Made by a program: the position numbers and the translations under genes. Below, piece by piece: positions 12,547 to 20,227 of a DNA stretch of 20,292 bases; within the stretch, counting starts at the first letter, position 1; each line of letters starts with the position of its first letter. The stretch is from Syntrophaceae bacterium UBA6109. GTDB lineage: Bacteria > Desulfobacterota > Syntrophia > Syntrophales > UBA6109. The stretch covers positions 1-20,292 of the forward strand of contig DIWJ01000067.1 of the NCBI GenBank assembly GCA_002428445.1, written 5' to 3'. Below the pieces are notes generated by a model, which saw only the letters and a list, made by a program, of their open reading frames with translations, had not been told where the DNA came from and did not search any database.

Positions 12547-14913
12547 ATGAAAACCCTTGCAAGACTTCTTGCCGCAATTCTGGTTCTTCTTTCCACCGGC
12601 TGCGCCTTCAACATGGTCGCCGAGCGGGACCGTCTGCTGATGACGGGGCGTTACGGCGAACTGCAGAAGCATGTGGAAGAGGAGATCCAGCGCACGGGCG
12701 ACACGAGAACCGCCAAGCTGTTTCCCCTGTGCGCGTCCTATTCGGCATCGAAGCGCTACGACAAGCTCTTCGCCTGCTGCGACCGCCTGGAAGCCAACAT
12801 CCAGAAAGGCGATAAGAGCAACGTCGACCTGGACGAGATGGCGCGGAACAATCCCCTGATCGGCGGGATCGCGAAGGCTCAGTCCTCAGCGCGGAAGGAC
12901 ACGCTGGGTGACGTCAGTTCCTTCCCCTTTCTTTTCCGGGCGCAGGCCTTCATGGACCTCGGCCAATACAACAAGGCTGTCCAAGAGGCTCGGAAGGCCT
13001 ACGAGGCGGCCCCGTCGCGTCGGGGAAGCAAGCAGGGCCGTCCCGTCTACGAACTCGGCACCCTGGGCCTTGCCTATGCCCTGAACGGAAACGCCGCCGA
13101 CGCGCGGCGCACTGCCGGCGAGTTGGAGGGTCTCGACATGTCCTACCCCCACACCCTGTTGAAAACAGATCAGCACGTGGGTCTTGCGAAGATCTATCTC
13201 GCCCTCAAGGAATACGAGAAGGCGATCGCCGTCATGGAGCGCGACGATGACGCCGGCTTCCGGGCGCAGGCGGACTTCTTGACCGGCGCGAGCGCAAGAG
13301 GGGAGAGCATGTTCATCTGGCAGCAACTGCCGAAGCTCTTCATGCTCAACAAGTCCCGGATGGAAACCGGACGGATCGCCGAGGCCAAGAAGGGCTACGA
13401 CGACCTGCTGAAAATCCCGCAGACGAAGGAAAACGGGTCCATCTACTGGGTTCTCCTCTTCGACCGCGGCCGGATCGCCGAAAAGGAGGGCCGCCTTCCG
13501 GAGGCGATCGCCCTGTACCGCCAGGCCGTCGACGTCATCGAGCAGCAGCGGGCGACGATCAACACGGAGGCGAGCAAGATCGGCTTCGTGGGCGACAAGC
13601 AGAGCGTCTACCAGCGGCTCGTCTCAACCCTTCAGGCGAACAATCAACCCGCTGAGGCCTTCGAATACGTGGAACGCTCCAAGTCCCGCGCCCTCGTCGA
13701 CATGCTCGCGGCCAAGAAGGATTTCTCCCTGCCGCCGGACCACGGGCAGCAGGTGCAGACCCTCCTCGCCGCGTACGACCGGGCCGATGCCGACAGCCGC
13801 GTACAGGACGAACTGCAGGACCAGTCCCGGACCCGCAGCATCGCGGTCAGGACGAAACAGGAGCTCAAGGACCAGGCCCCGGAGCTCGCCTCGCTCGTCC
13901 AGGTGACCTCCCTGTCGGCCCGGGAAATCCAGGCGATGATCCCGCCGGACGAGACGGTCATCGAGTACTACTACACCGACCGGGACTTGTTTGCCTTTGT
14001 CCTGACCTCACAGAAATTGGAAGCGATCCGCATGGACCTTGCCGGCCTGACCGACGACGCCCGCCATTTCCGGAAGCTGCTGGAAGCGCCGGGATCGCAG
14101 GGAGTCGAGGAGGCATCCCGCAAGCTCTACCGCCGGCTGTTTCAGCCGCTGGCGAAATCGGTTTCGACGGACAAACTGGTTATCGTTCCCCACGGTGTCC
14201 TGCATTATCTCCCCTTTAATGCCCTGCACGACGGGGACAGCTACATGATCGACAGGTACAAAATCCGCGTCCTGCCCAGCGCCGGCGTCCTCCGTTATCT
14301 GCAGGTCGGGAAAGCAATGGCGGCGGGCAATATCCTCGCGCTGGGAAATCCCGATCTGGGAAATCCCGAGTACGATCTGAAATTCGCGCAGGCCGAGGCC
14401 ATCGCCGTTGCGAAAACGCTCCCGCAGTCACGGGCGCTCCTGCGCAAGGAAGCAACGGAGACCGCCTTCAGGAAATACAGCGCCGGTTTTCGCTACATCC
14501 ATCTGGCGACCCACGGGCGCTTCGACGCCGACGCGCCGCTGAAGTCTGCCCTGCTCCTCGCGGCAGACTCCGAAAACGACGGACTCCTGACCGTGGACAA
14601 GCTCTACACGATGAGACTGCAGGCAGACCTCGTTACCCTGAGCGCCTGCGAAACCGGCCTCGGGAAAGTCGCCGGCGGGGATGACGTCGTCGGGCTGACC
14701 CGGGGATTTTTCTACGCTGGCGCGTCCTCCATCGTGGCCAGTCTGTGGAAGGTCGACGATCTCGCCACGTCGCATCTCATGACACGGTTCTATTCGGCTC
14801 TGCAGGGCGGGAACAAGGGCGCGGCCCTGCGGCAGGCGCAACTCGATACAAAGAAGCAGTACCCGCACCCCTTCTACTGGGCGGCCTTCCAGCTGACGGG
14901 AAGCGCCCAGTAA
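12547..14913 (+). CDS. TPR-CHAT lipoprotein (caspase-like protease)
   Basis: A 788-residue protein from ATG 12547 with AGGAG seven bases upstream; the frame is open further 5' but lacks a signal. The N-terminus has a lipoprotein signal peptide with lipobox STGC, acylated cysteine about residue 19. Residues about 40-420 contain tetratricopeptide repeats (pairs such as MDLGQYNKAVQEARKAYEAA, YLALKEYEKAIAV, EGRLPEAIALYRQAV). Residues about 530-788 are a CHAT domain, a caspase-like cysteine peptidase: catalytic H656 (in HLATHGRF) and C701 (in LSACETGLG), and a final YWAAFQLTG. It would be tethered to a membrane outside the cytoplasm. It is GC-rich like the backbone to its right, and a hairpin follows its stop. 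The substrate is unknown. Confidence 0.88.
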   Translation: MKTLARLLAAILVLLSTGCAFNMVAERDRLLMTGRYGELQKHVEEEIQRTGDTRTAKLFPLCASYSASKRYDKLFACCDRLEANIQKGDKSNVDLDEMARNNPLIGGIAKAQSSARKDTLGDVSSFPFLFRAQAFMDLGQYNKAVQEARKAYEAAPSRRGSKQGRPVYELGTLGLAYALNGNAADARRTAGELEGLDMSYPHTLLKTDQHVGLAKIYLALKEYEKAIAVMERDDDAGFRAQADFLTGASARGESMFIWQQLPKLFMLNKSRMETGRIAEAKKGYDDLLKIPQTKENGSIYWVLLFDRGRIAEKEGRLPEAIALYRQAVDVIEQQRATINTEASKIGFVGDKQSVYQRLVSTLQANNQPAEAFEYVERSKSRALVDMLAAKKDFSLPPDHGQQVQTLLAAYDRADADSRVQDELQDQSRTRSIAVRTKQELKDQAPELASLVQVTSLSAREIQAMIPPDETVIEYYYTDRDLFAFVLTSQKLEAIRMDLAGLTDDARHFRKLLEAPGSQGVEEASRKLYRRLFQPLAKSVSTDKLVIVPHGVLHYLPFNALHDGDSYMIDRYKIRVLPSAGVLRYLQVGKAMAAGNILALGNPDLGNPEYDLKFAQAEAIAVAKTLPQSRALLRKEATETAFRKYSAGFRYIHLATHGRFDADAPLKSALLLAADSENDGLLTVDKLYTMRLQADLVTLSACETGLGKVAGGDDVVGLTRGFFYAGASSIVASLWKVDDLATSHLMTRFYSALQGGNKGAALRQAQLDTKKQYPHPFYWAAFQLTGSAQ

Positions 14914-14947
14914 AAGCAAAACCGGCCGCTCCAGGTGAGCGGCCGGT
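14911..14947 (-). terminator. Intrinsic terminator of pfkA, possibly bidirectional
   Basis: A perfect 11-base inverted repeat ACCGGCCGCTC / GAGCGGCCGGT (14921-14931, 14937-14947) with a five-base loop. On the minus strand it is followed by TTTTGCTTTT, a good tail for the pfkA transcript. On the plus strand the tail is poor, but it lies just after the CHAT gene stop and could also help end that transcript. Confidence 0.75.
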
Positions 14948-14995
14948 CCGTCTGCAATATCGAATGATTGAGAGGCGGCTCTCCCGCCCCGGAGA

Positions 14996-16093
14996 TCAAT
15001 CGTCGCCGAAACTGATGCCCAGGTCGCGGGCGGTCATGATCTGATCCGAATCGAGCGGCACGGATTTCATCTTTTCGACGGCTTCCTCCAGCGGAACGGG
15101 CACCATATTCGGAGGACGCAATGCCACCATCACATTCCGCTTGCCTTCGGCGATCATGCGCACCGCCGCGGCTCCGAAACGCAGGGCCACCAGACGGTCG
15201 AAGGTGGTGGGGGACCCGCCGCGCTGGAGATGCCCCAGCACGAGTGAACGCGTGTCCTTGCCCGTCCGCAGGCAGATCTCCTTGGCAACCCATTCGCCGA
15301 TCCCGCCCAGCATGATCTCCGAGCGCCCTTCCTCGCCCTTGCCCTTGTGCATCATCTGGCCGCCTTTGGCCTTCGCCCCTTCCGCCACGACGACGATGCC
15401 GTAGCGCTTCCCGTGCAGTTCGTTGTCCATGAGCTTCCGGCCAACGCTGTCGATGTCGAAGGGAATCTCGGGGATGAGAATCACGTCGGCCGAGCCGGAG
15501 ATGCCGCTGTTGAGGGCGATCCAACCGGCGTACCGCCCCATCACTTCGACGACCATGACGCGTTCGTGGGCGCTGGCGGTGGAGTGCAGCTTGTCGATGG
15601 CCTCCGTCGAGGTGCTGACGGCCGTGTCGAAACCGAAGGTGATGACCGTACTGGCGAGGTCGTTGTCGATCGTCTTGGGAACGCCGACGACGGGCATCCC
15701 CATCTTGGAGAAACGGTTGGCGATGCGGAGCGATCCGTCGCCGCCGATGGCAACGAGGACATCCAGGCCCAGGCGTTTGAAATTGTTGACGACGCGCTCG
15801 GACACGTCGCGGTAATCGACTTCGCCGACGTTGTTCTTCACCGGCATCTTGAAGGGGTCCCCCTTGTTCGTCGTGCCCAGGATCGTTCCGCCCAGGGACA
15901 CGATCCCCGTCACCTTCTCCGGCGTCAGCCGGATGATCTCGTCGGTATCCAGAAGCCCTTCATAGCCCATCCGGATGCCGTAGACCTCCCAGCCGCGGCG
16001 GTCGGCGGCCATCGTCACGGCGTGGATCACGGCGTTGAGACCCGGCGCGTCACCGCCGCCGGTATTGACGGCGATTTTCAGTCGATCCGACAT
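14996..16093 (-). CDS. pfkA: 6-phosphofructokinase
   Basis: A 365-residue enzyme that phosphorylates fructose 6-phosphate to fructose 1,6-bisphosphate in glycolysis, in the cytoplasm. The N-terminal NTGGGDAPGLNAV is the nucleotide-site glycine loop. GGDGS (117-121) carries glycine where pyrophosphate-dependent enzymes usually have aspartate, favouring ATP; PKTIDND (139-145) carries lysine where E. coli PfkA has glycine, as in the longer group III enzymes. D143 is the expected catalytic base. MGRYAGW (185-191) is the usual substrate loop. AGGGAGG stands seven bases before the ATG. The terminator at 14911-14947 lies downstream. The donor should be called only tentatively as ATP. Confidence 0.95.
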   Translation of the reverse strand: MSDRLKIAVNTGGGDAPGLNAVIHAVTMAADRRGWEVYGIRMGYEGLLDTDEIIRLTPEKVTGIVSLGGTILGTTNKGDPFKMPVKNNVGEVDYRDVSERVVNNFKRLGLDVLVAIGGDGSLRIANRFSKMGMPVVGVPKTIDNDLASTVITFGFDTAVSTSTEAIDKLHSTASAHERVMVVEVMGRYAGWIALNSGISGSADVILIPEIPFDIDSVGRKLMDNELHGKRYGIVVVAEGAKAKGGQMMHKGKGEEGRSEIMLGGIGEWVAKEICLRTGKDTRSLVLGHLQRGGSPTTFDRLVALRFGAAAVRMIAEGKRNVMVALRPPNMVPVPLEEAVEKMKSVPLDSDQIMTARDLGISFGDD

Positions 16094-16216
16094 TTTCAGC
16101 CTCCCTGAAAAAACTTTCCAATGGTTTACGGGCAGAACATTTTCCGACAGATCAAGATATCAACGTATGGAAAGGGAGTATAAGGGGAACCGGACCGGCA
16201 AGTCAAAAGGTATATT

Positions 16217-16250
16217 GAAGATTCTCCGGAGCAAGCTCCGGAGAATCTTC
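16217..16250. repeat. Perfect 16-base inverted repeat (hairpin)
   Basis: Arms GAAGATTCTCCGGAGC (16217-16232) and GCTCCGGAGAATCTTC (16235-16250) are perfectly complementary around a two-base AA spacer. On the minus strand it falls about 140 bases after the treT stop and is followed by ATATACCTTTT, a mediocre tail, so it may also end transcription. Confidence 0.85.
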
Positions 16251-16281
16251 GATCCCCAAGGAAGGGATCTTGAACATCATT

Positions 16282-16352
16282 CGCTCGCTTACCCCGCGGC
16301 AAGCCGCGGGGAATACGCTCGCTGCCGGATTCATAACGCTCGCTTACCCCCT
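16282..16352. repeat. Hairpin flanked by a direct repeat (REP-like)
   Basis: CCCCGCGGC and GCCGCGGGG (16292-16300, 16303-16311) form a perfect nine-base stem around AA, the same spacer as the first hairpin. CGCTCGCTTACCCC occurs twice (16282-16295 and 16339-16352). The arrangement resembles interspersed palindromic elements. Confidence 0.6.
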
Positions 16353-16388
16353 GACTCCGGCCGGCGGGCACTGTGCGCCCCATAAGCT

Positions 16389-17594
16389 TTAGAGCAATTC
16401 GCCGATCAGATGCAGGTAATCCTGCAGCAGCCGGGTGACCAGAAAATTCCGCCTTACATGCTCTCTGGCTTTTACGCCCAGATCCCCCGCCCCGTTCCCT
16501 GCGCGAAGGATTTCGACGATCCTTTTGGCGAATCCCTCCTTGTCATCCGGTTCGACGAGAAAGCCCGTCTCGCCGTCGATGACCTGAAGCGGGATGCCGC
16601 CCACGTTCGAGGCGACGACGGGCGCGCCTTTCCAGAGAGCCTCGGTGACGGTCAGGCCGAAACCTTCCCGGATCGATCTCTGAATGATGACGGAGGACGC
16701 ACGCTGCAGCGCATTGACGAGGATGTTGTTTTCGGACGTGATGAAAATGACGTCGTCCCGGTCTTTCAGCCGGGATGCGAAAGCCTTGGCCCGTTCATAG
16801 ATCTGAACGCCCTCGGGATCGTCGGAAGCCATGCTGCCGCAGAGGACGAGCCGGCAGTCTACAACCGACTTCACCATCTTGAAGATCTCGATGACGCCGA
16901 CGGGATCCTTCCACTTGTCGAAGCGCGAAATCTGCGTGATCAGCGGTTTGTCGGTCTTGACGTGGAATTTCGCCAGGAACGCGTTGATGTCCTCCTGGTT
17001 CAAATCCATGTTCTTGGGTGACAGCGGGTCGATGATCGGCTGGAAGATGATCTGCTCGACCGGGATATCGCTTTTCCGGTACTTTTCATGGGAGATGATC
17101 ATCTTGTCATACCGGAGGATGAATCCTTTCAGGAAATCCCACAGCTCCGGGTCGGGTGCTGTGATGTCGACGTGGCACCGCCACACCCAGGGCTGCCGCT
17201 TCCTGCAGAACTGGATGAGGGGAAGGGGCTGGGGGTCGTGGATGACCACACAATCGTGATCGATGATGGCATAGGAGGCAAAATCTTCATTGGCCTGGAG
17301 GTACAGATCCTTTTTCATCCCGGACAGGTTGATGTGCTCTCCCTGCACGCCGTTGTGAAATTTCTTCGTGATTTCGAAAAAGTCGGGTGTCCCGCGGATG
17401 ATCCGCCAATCCGCATAGACGCCCGCGTCGTTCATGAGCGGAACGAGGCTGCTGAGTATTTCGGAGACGCCGCCCCCCGTGTACGTCGAATTGATGTGGA
17501 TGATTTTTTTCCCGTAGAGCTTCCGGGCCTTTCGATAGATGTCGTTGATCGTATCATCCCCTACGATGGTGCGATAATCATGCAGCCGTTTCAT
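16389..17594 (-). CDS. treT: TreT-like trehalose synthase (GT4 glycosyltransferase)
   Basis: A 401-residue glycosyltransferase of family GT4. TreT joins an NDP-glucose to glucose to make trehalose in the cytoplasm. The N-terminal domain has STYTGGGVSEIL (36-47), HDPQPLPL (119-126) and WRCHVD (138-143), which are typical of TreT. The C-terminal domain has the retaining E-x7-E motif E310-GFGLTVT-E318 that holds the nucleotide sugar, then VVASNVGGIPLQ. Its ATG lies inside the end of the otsAB gene (17-base overlap) with GGGGAGG upstream, so it should be translated with it. The TreT call is stronger than a generic GT4 call because of the motifs and the partner gene. Using both routes in one operon is plausible but untested. 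Confidence 0.85.
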   Translation of the reverse strand: MKRLHDYRTIVGDDTINDIYRKARKLYGKKIIHINSTYTGGGVSEILSSLVPLMNDAGVYADWRIIRGTPDFFEITKKFHNGVQGEHINLSGMKKDLYLQANEDFASYAIIDHDCVVIHDPQPLPLIQFCRKRQPWVWRCHVDITAPDPELWDFLKGFILRYDKMIISHEKYRKSDIPVEQIIFQPIIDPLSPKNMDLNQEDINAFLAKFHVKTDKPLITQISRFDKWKDPVGVIEIFKMVKSVVDCRLVLCGSMASDDPEGVQIYERAKAFASRLKDRDDVIFITSENNILVNALQRASSVIIQRSIREGFGLTVTEALWKGAPVVASNVGGIPLQVIDGETGFLVEPDDKEGFAKRIVEILRAGNGAGDLGVKAREHVRRNFLVTRLLQDYLHLIGELL

Positions 17595-19776
17595 GCGACA
17601 CGCCTCCCCACATGCTCAGAATCTTCCTCACTTCGAGGAAAGACGGAACGTTGTACCTGGCCGCCGTCGCTGAAATTCCCACTTTGACGGTGTGGGACTC
17701 GGTGGGCAACCGGGTAAAGAGATCCTCGTCAGTCCGATCGTCCCCAAAGGCCAGAACGAAATCGGGCCGGAATTTCTCCAGGAACTGAAGTGCGGCCCGC
17801 CCCTTGTTGATGCTTGAATTCTTGACCTCTATGACCTTCGCGCCCTCCTGAATCCGCAGGTGGAGATTGGAGGCAAAAGATGTCAGCGTGTCGGCCAATT
17901 GGCGCGCGCGATTGGCGCCGAGTCCGATCTCCGCTTTCCGGTAATGCCAGACGAGCGAAAAATCCTTCTCTTCGATCAGAGCTCCCGGCGTCCTCTCCAC
18001 GTATGATTCCAGGATGGGGCGGATCTCGCGTTTCCATTCCTGATTCAAGGGTTCCAGGTTTCGCCAGGGGCCGCCGCGTTCGCGAATCCAGGCGCCGTGC
18101 TCCGCCACTAGGTGCAGGGGAAGCTGCCCGAACCACCGGTCCATGATCGACCGGTCCCTTCCGCTGATGACAACCACGCGGTTTCGTTTGTCAAGCGACA
18201 GCGATCCCAGAATTCCAAGGAGTTCCACATCCGGGGCAGCCTCTTCGGGTTTCGCTGCAAAAGGGACGAGCGTGCCGTCGTAGTCCAGGAATATCGCCCG
18301 AATCCGGCTTCTTCCATATTCCCGGGCGAGCAATTTCTTCAGGGCTGGTCCGAGGAGTCTTGATTTCAACGTCTCCTGGCGGGCTTTGACTTGGTTCAGG
18401 CTGTCGACAAAGTCCTCGCACCAGCGATGCACCGTGTAGCGGCTCAGTTTCGCCTGCATCTCATGCATACGAACGCGGAGATCTTCTTCCGACGCCGTCA
18501 AGGCATCCGTAAGTGCCCCGCTGATCTGCTTCTCGTCGTGGGGATTGACGATGTAAGCTTCTCCCAGTTCGTCCGCCGAACCGGCCAGTTCGCTCAGGAT
18601 CAGGGCGCCCGGTTTGTCATTCCGGGATGCCACGAATTCCTTCGCCACAAGGTTCATACCGTCCCGGAAAGGCGTGACGAGGCACACGTCGGCCAACCGA
18701 TACAGGGCAGCGAGGGTGTTGAAAGGAACGGAGCGATACAGATACCAGACAGGCGACCACCCAAAAGTGCGGTGGGATCCGTTGATGCGGCCGACAGCCC
18801 TGTCCACCTGTTCCTTGAGCTGGACATAGGTATCGACTTTCTCGCGGGATGGAACGACAAGAAGGATCAGCTTCACTTTTTCCTTGTAAACAGGATTCTC
18901 CGTCAGAAAACGCTCGTAGGCCTCCAGACGCTGGAGGATTCCCTTGGAGTAATCCAGGCGATCGACGGACAGGATGATGCGGTAGGGGGAAAAACGGGCG
19001 GCGAGCCGCTTGAGTTCTCTTTGCACCCCGGCCTGCTTATGCGCGTCGGCGTAAACGGAGTAATCGATTCCCATGGGAAATGCCTCGACGCGCAGAACGC
19101 GATTTTCGTACTCCAGCCGGCCGAGGTGATGCTCCAGGCCGAACAGGCGCATGGCCGCGCTGAGGAAATGGCGCGCATAATCGTGCGTATGAAAGCCGAT
19201 CAGATCCGCCCCCAGGAGACCATGAATCAATTCCCTGCGCCACGGTAGAGCCCGAAAGATTTCAAAAGAAGGAAACGGAATATGCAGAAAATACCCAATG
19301 GACGCATCCGGATACACCCTGCGGATCATATCCGGCAGGAGCATCAACTGATAGTCGTGGATCCAGACCGTATCACCGGGTTTGTAGGCGCCGATCACCT
19401 CATCGCAGAAAAGTTGATTGACGCTTCTGTAGCTCCGCCACAACTCCTCGTCAAACACGGCGGCTCGCGGAAAATAATGAAACAGCGGCCAGAGCGTCCG
19501 GTTGCTGAAGCCTTCATAGAATCTCGCGACCTGGGTCCGCGAAAGGATGACAGGCCGCATCTGTTCCCGGGCCAGGGCATCGGCGATCGCTTCGCGATCG
19601 CTCTTCGCCGTTGCCGTCACACCCGGCCAACCGACCCAAAGACTTTTCAGGGAACGGTGAAGGGCGCCCAATCCGGTCGCAACGCCTCCGGCGCTCGGGT
19701 GCAACTCCAGCACGCCGTCCTTTCTCGTAAAGCGAACCGGCAAGCGGTTCGCGGCAAGGATCATCTTTCCCTTCAT
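17578..19776 (-). CDS. otsAB: Fused trehalose-6-phosphate synthase / phosphatase
   Basis: About 732 residues carrying both steps of the OtsAB pathway: UDP-glucose plus glucose 6-phosphate to trehalose 6-phosphate, then dephosphorylation to trehalose. The first about 470 residues are GT20 synthase: SAGGVATGL near the start, WIHDYQL (139-145), DRLDYSKG (272-279) and PFRDGMNLVAKEFVA (369-383). From about 490 is the HAD phosphatase: DYDGTL (498-503) with the nucleophile aspartate, SGRD (538-541) and GDDRTDED (678-685). The frame is open from TTG 19797; ATG 19776 is used here, and ATG 19764 with AAGGGA just before it is equally possible. It is the first gene of a two-gene operon with treT. Bifunctional fusions like this are known in several bacteria and archaea. 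Confidence 0.93.
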   Translation of the reverse strand: MKGKMILAANRLPVRFTRKDGVLELHPSAGGVATGLGALHRSLKSLWVGWPGVTATAKSDREAIADALAREQMRPVILSRTQVARFYEGFSNRTLWPLFHYFPRAAVFDEELWRSYRSVNQLFCDEVIGAYKPGDTVWIHDYQLMLLPDMIRRVYPDASIGYFLHIPFPSFEIFRALPWRRELIHGLLGADLIGFHTHDYARHFLSAAMRLFGLEHHLGRLEYENRVLRVEAFPMGIDYSVYADAHKQAGVQRELKRLAARFSPYRIILSVDRLDYSKGILQRLEAYERFLTENPVYKEKVKLILLVVPSREKVDTYVQLKEQVDRAVGRINGSHRTFGWSPVWYLYRSVPFNTLAALYRLADVCLVTPFRDGMNLVAKEFVASRNDKPGALILSELAGSADELGEAYIVNPHDEKQISGALTDALTASEEDLRVRMHEMQAKLSRYTVHRWCEDFVDSLNQVKARQETLKSRLLGPALKKLLAREYGRSRIRAIFLDYDGTLVPFAAKPEEAAPDVELLGILGSLSLDKRNRVVVISGRDRSIMDRWFGQLPLHLVAEHGAWIRERGGPWRNLEPLNQEWKREIRPILESYVERTPGALIEEKDFSLVWHYRKAEIGLGANRARQLADTLTSFASNLHLRIQEGAKVIEVKNSSINKGRAALQFLEKFRPDFVLAFGDDRTDEDLFTRLPTESHTVKVGISATAARYNVPSFLEVRKILSMWGGVSHETAA

Positions 19777-19880
19777 AGGCAACCGTTTCGATGACAAATA
19801 ATGTAAACGTGCACTAACATTAAAATAAAGTCATCCCCGACGCAAGGGCTAATCTGCTCCAGCCGGTCCGACGATAGTGC

Positions 19881-19909
19881 TTGACATATTCGCCTGATGG
19901 GCGTATGGA
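19881..19909 (+). promoter_or_regulatory. Sigma-70-type promoter for the small basic protein and typA
   Basis: A consensus TTGACA (19881-19886), 17-base spacer, and TATGGA (19904-19909, 3 of 6). Transcription would start near 19916, about 38 bases before the leader hairpin. A short CGCC-TGATG-GGCG inverted repeat (19891-19903) sits in the spacer. Confidence 0.5.
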
Positions 19910-19953
19910 GGCGACGTACTTAGCGGTTTTGGTTAAAGTATTCGCATTGTCCG

Positions 19954-19992
19954 CCCCAGAGCCCGTGGAAGAGGCTGCTGGGGATTTTTTTT
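19954..19992 (+). terminator. Leader terminator (possible attenuator)
   Basis: CCCCAG-AGCC (19954-19963) pairs with GGCT-G-CTGGGG (19973-19983) with one unpaired G, followed by A and eight Ts (19985-19992): a textbook intrinsic terminator. It lies between the promoter at 19881 and the gene at 20024, so it would stop most transcripts before the gene unless read through. A TTG-initiated frame (19929-20018) runs through the hairpin. Confidence 0.65.
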
Positions 19993-20023
19993 CGCGCCGT
20001 AAAAACGCCTGGGGGTGACACAC

Positions 20024-20188
20024 ATGGGAAAACAGAGTCAGAACAAGTTCCTGAAGCGCCAGAAGGAACTCGAGCGCATGCGGAAGGCGCAGGAGAAACT
20101 GGCAAGAAGGCAGAACAAGGGAGCGCATACCGAGGAAACCGGTGAAGCAGCGGCGGCGGAGCCGCCCGTGCCGCCCACAAATCAATAA
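20024..20188 (+). CDS. Small basic coiled-coil protein
   Basis: A 54-residue protein with GGGGGTGA about six bases before its ATG. The first 33 residues are rich in Lys, Arg, Gln and Glu with no proline (KFLKRQKELERMRKAQEKLA), expected to form one long basic helix that may bind nucleic acid. The tail is Ala/Pro-rich. I have the impression that similar small proteins recur in deltaproteobacteria, but I cannot name a family. It lies 39 bases before typA and may be co-transcribed with it, under control of the leader terminator. Confidence 0.7.
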   Translation: MGKQSQNKFLKRQKELERMRKAQEKLARRQNKGAHTEETGEAAAAEPPVPPTNQ

Positions 20189-20227
20189 CCGGCAGACATC
20201 AGCTCGAGAAGGATTCTTTCACGAAAT

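Larger units (their letters stand above)
16094..16388. other. 295-base gap between treT and pfkA with two strong hairpins
   Basis: No gene was recognised here. The gap holds a perfect 16-base inverted repeat (16217-16250), a second nine-base GC-rich hairpin (16292-16311), and a repeated CGCTCGCTTACCCC block at 16282-16295 and 16339-16352. The organisation resembles a mosaic of palindromic repetitive elements. It would also be placed to end the treT transcript and to hold the pfkA promoter, which I could not pinpoint. Confidence 0.6.

Noticed and set aside
15347..16108. Long open frame opposite pfkA on the plus strand (253 codons)
   Set aside because: It is antisense to a clear PfkA, is open because of GC-rich codon bias, and its translation shows no recognisable domain.
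18391..19248. Long open frame opposite otsAB on the plus strand (285 codons)
   Set aside because: It mirrors the codons of the synthase domain, which carries all its motifs on the minus strand.
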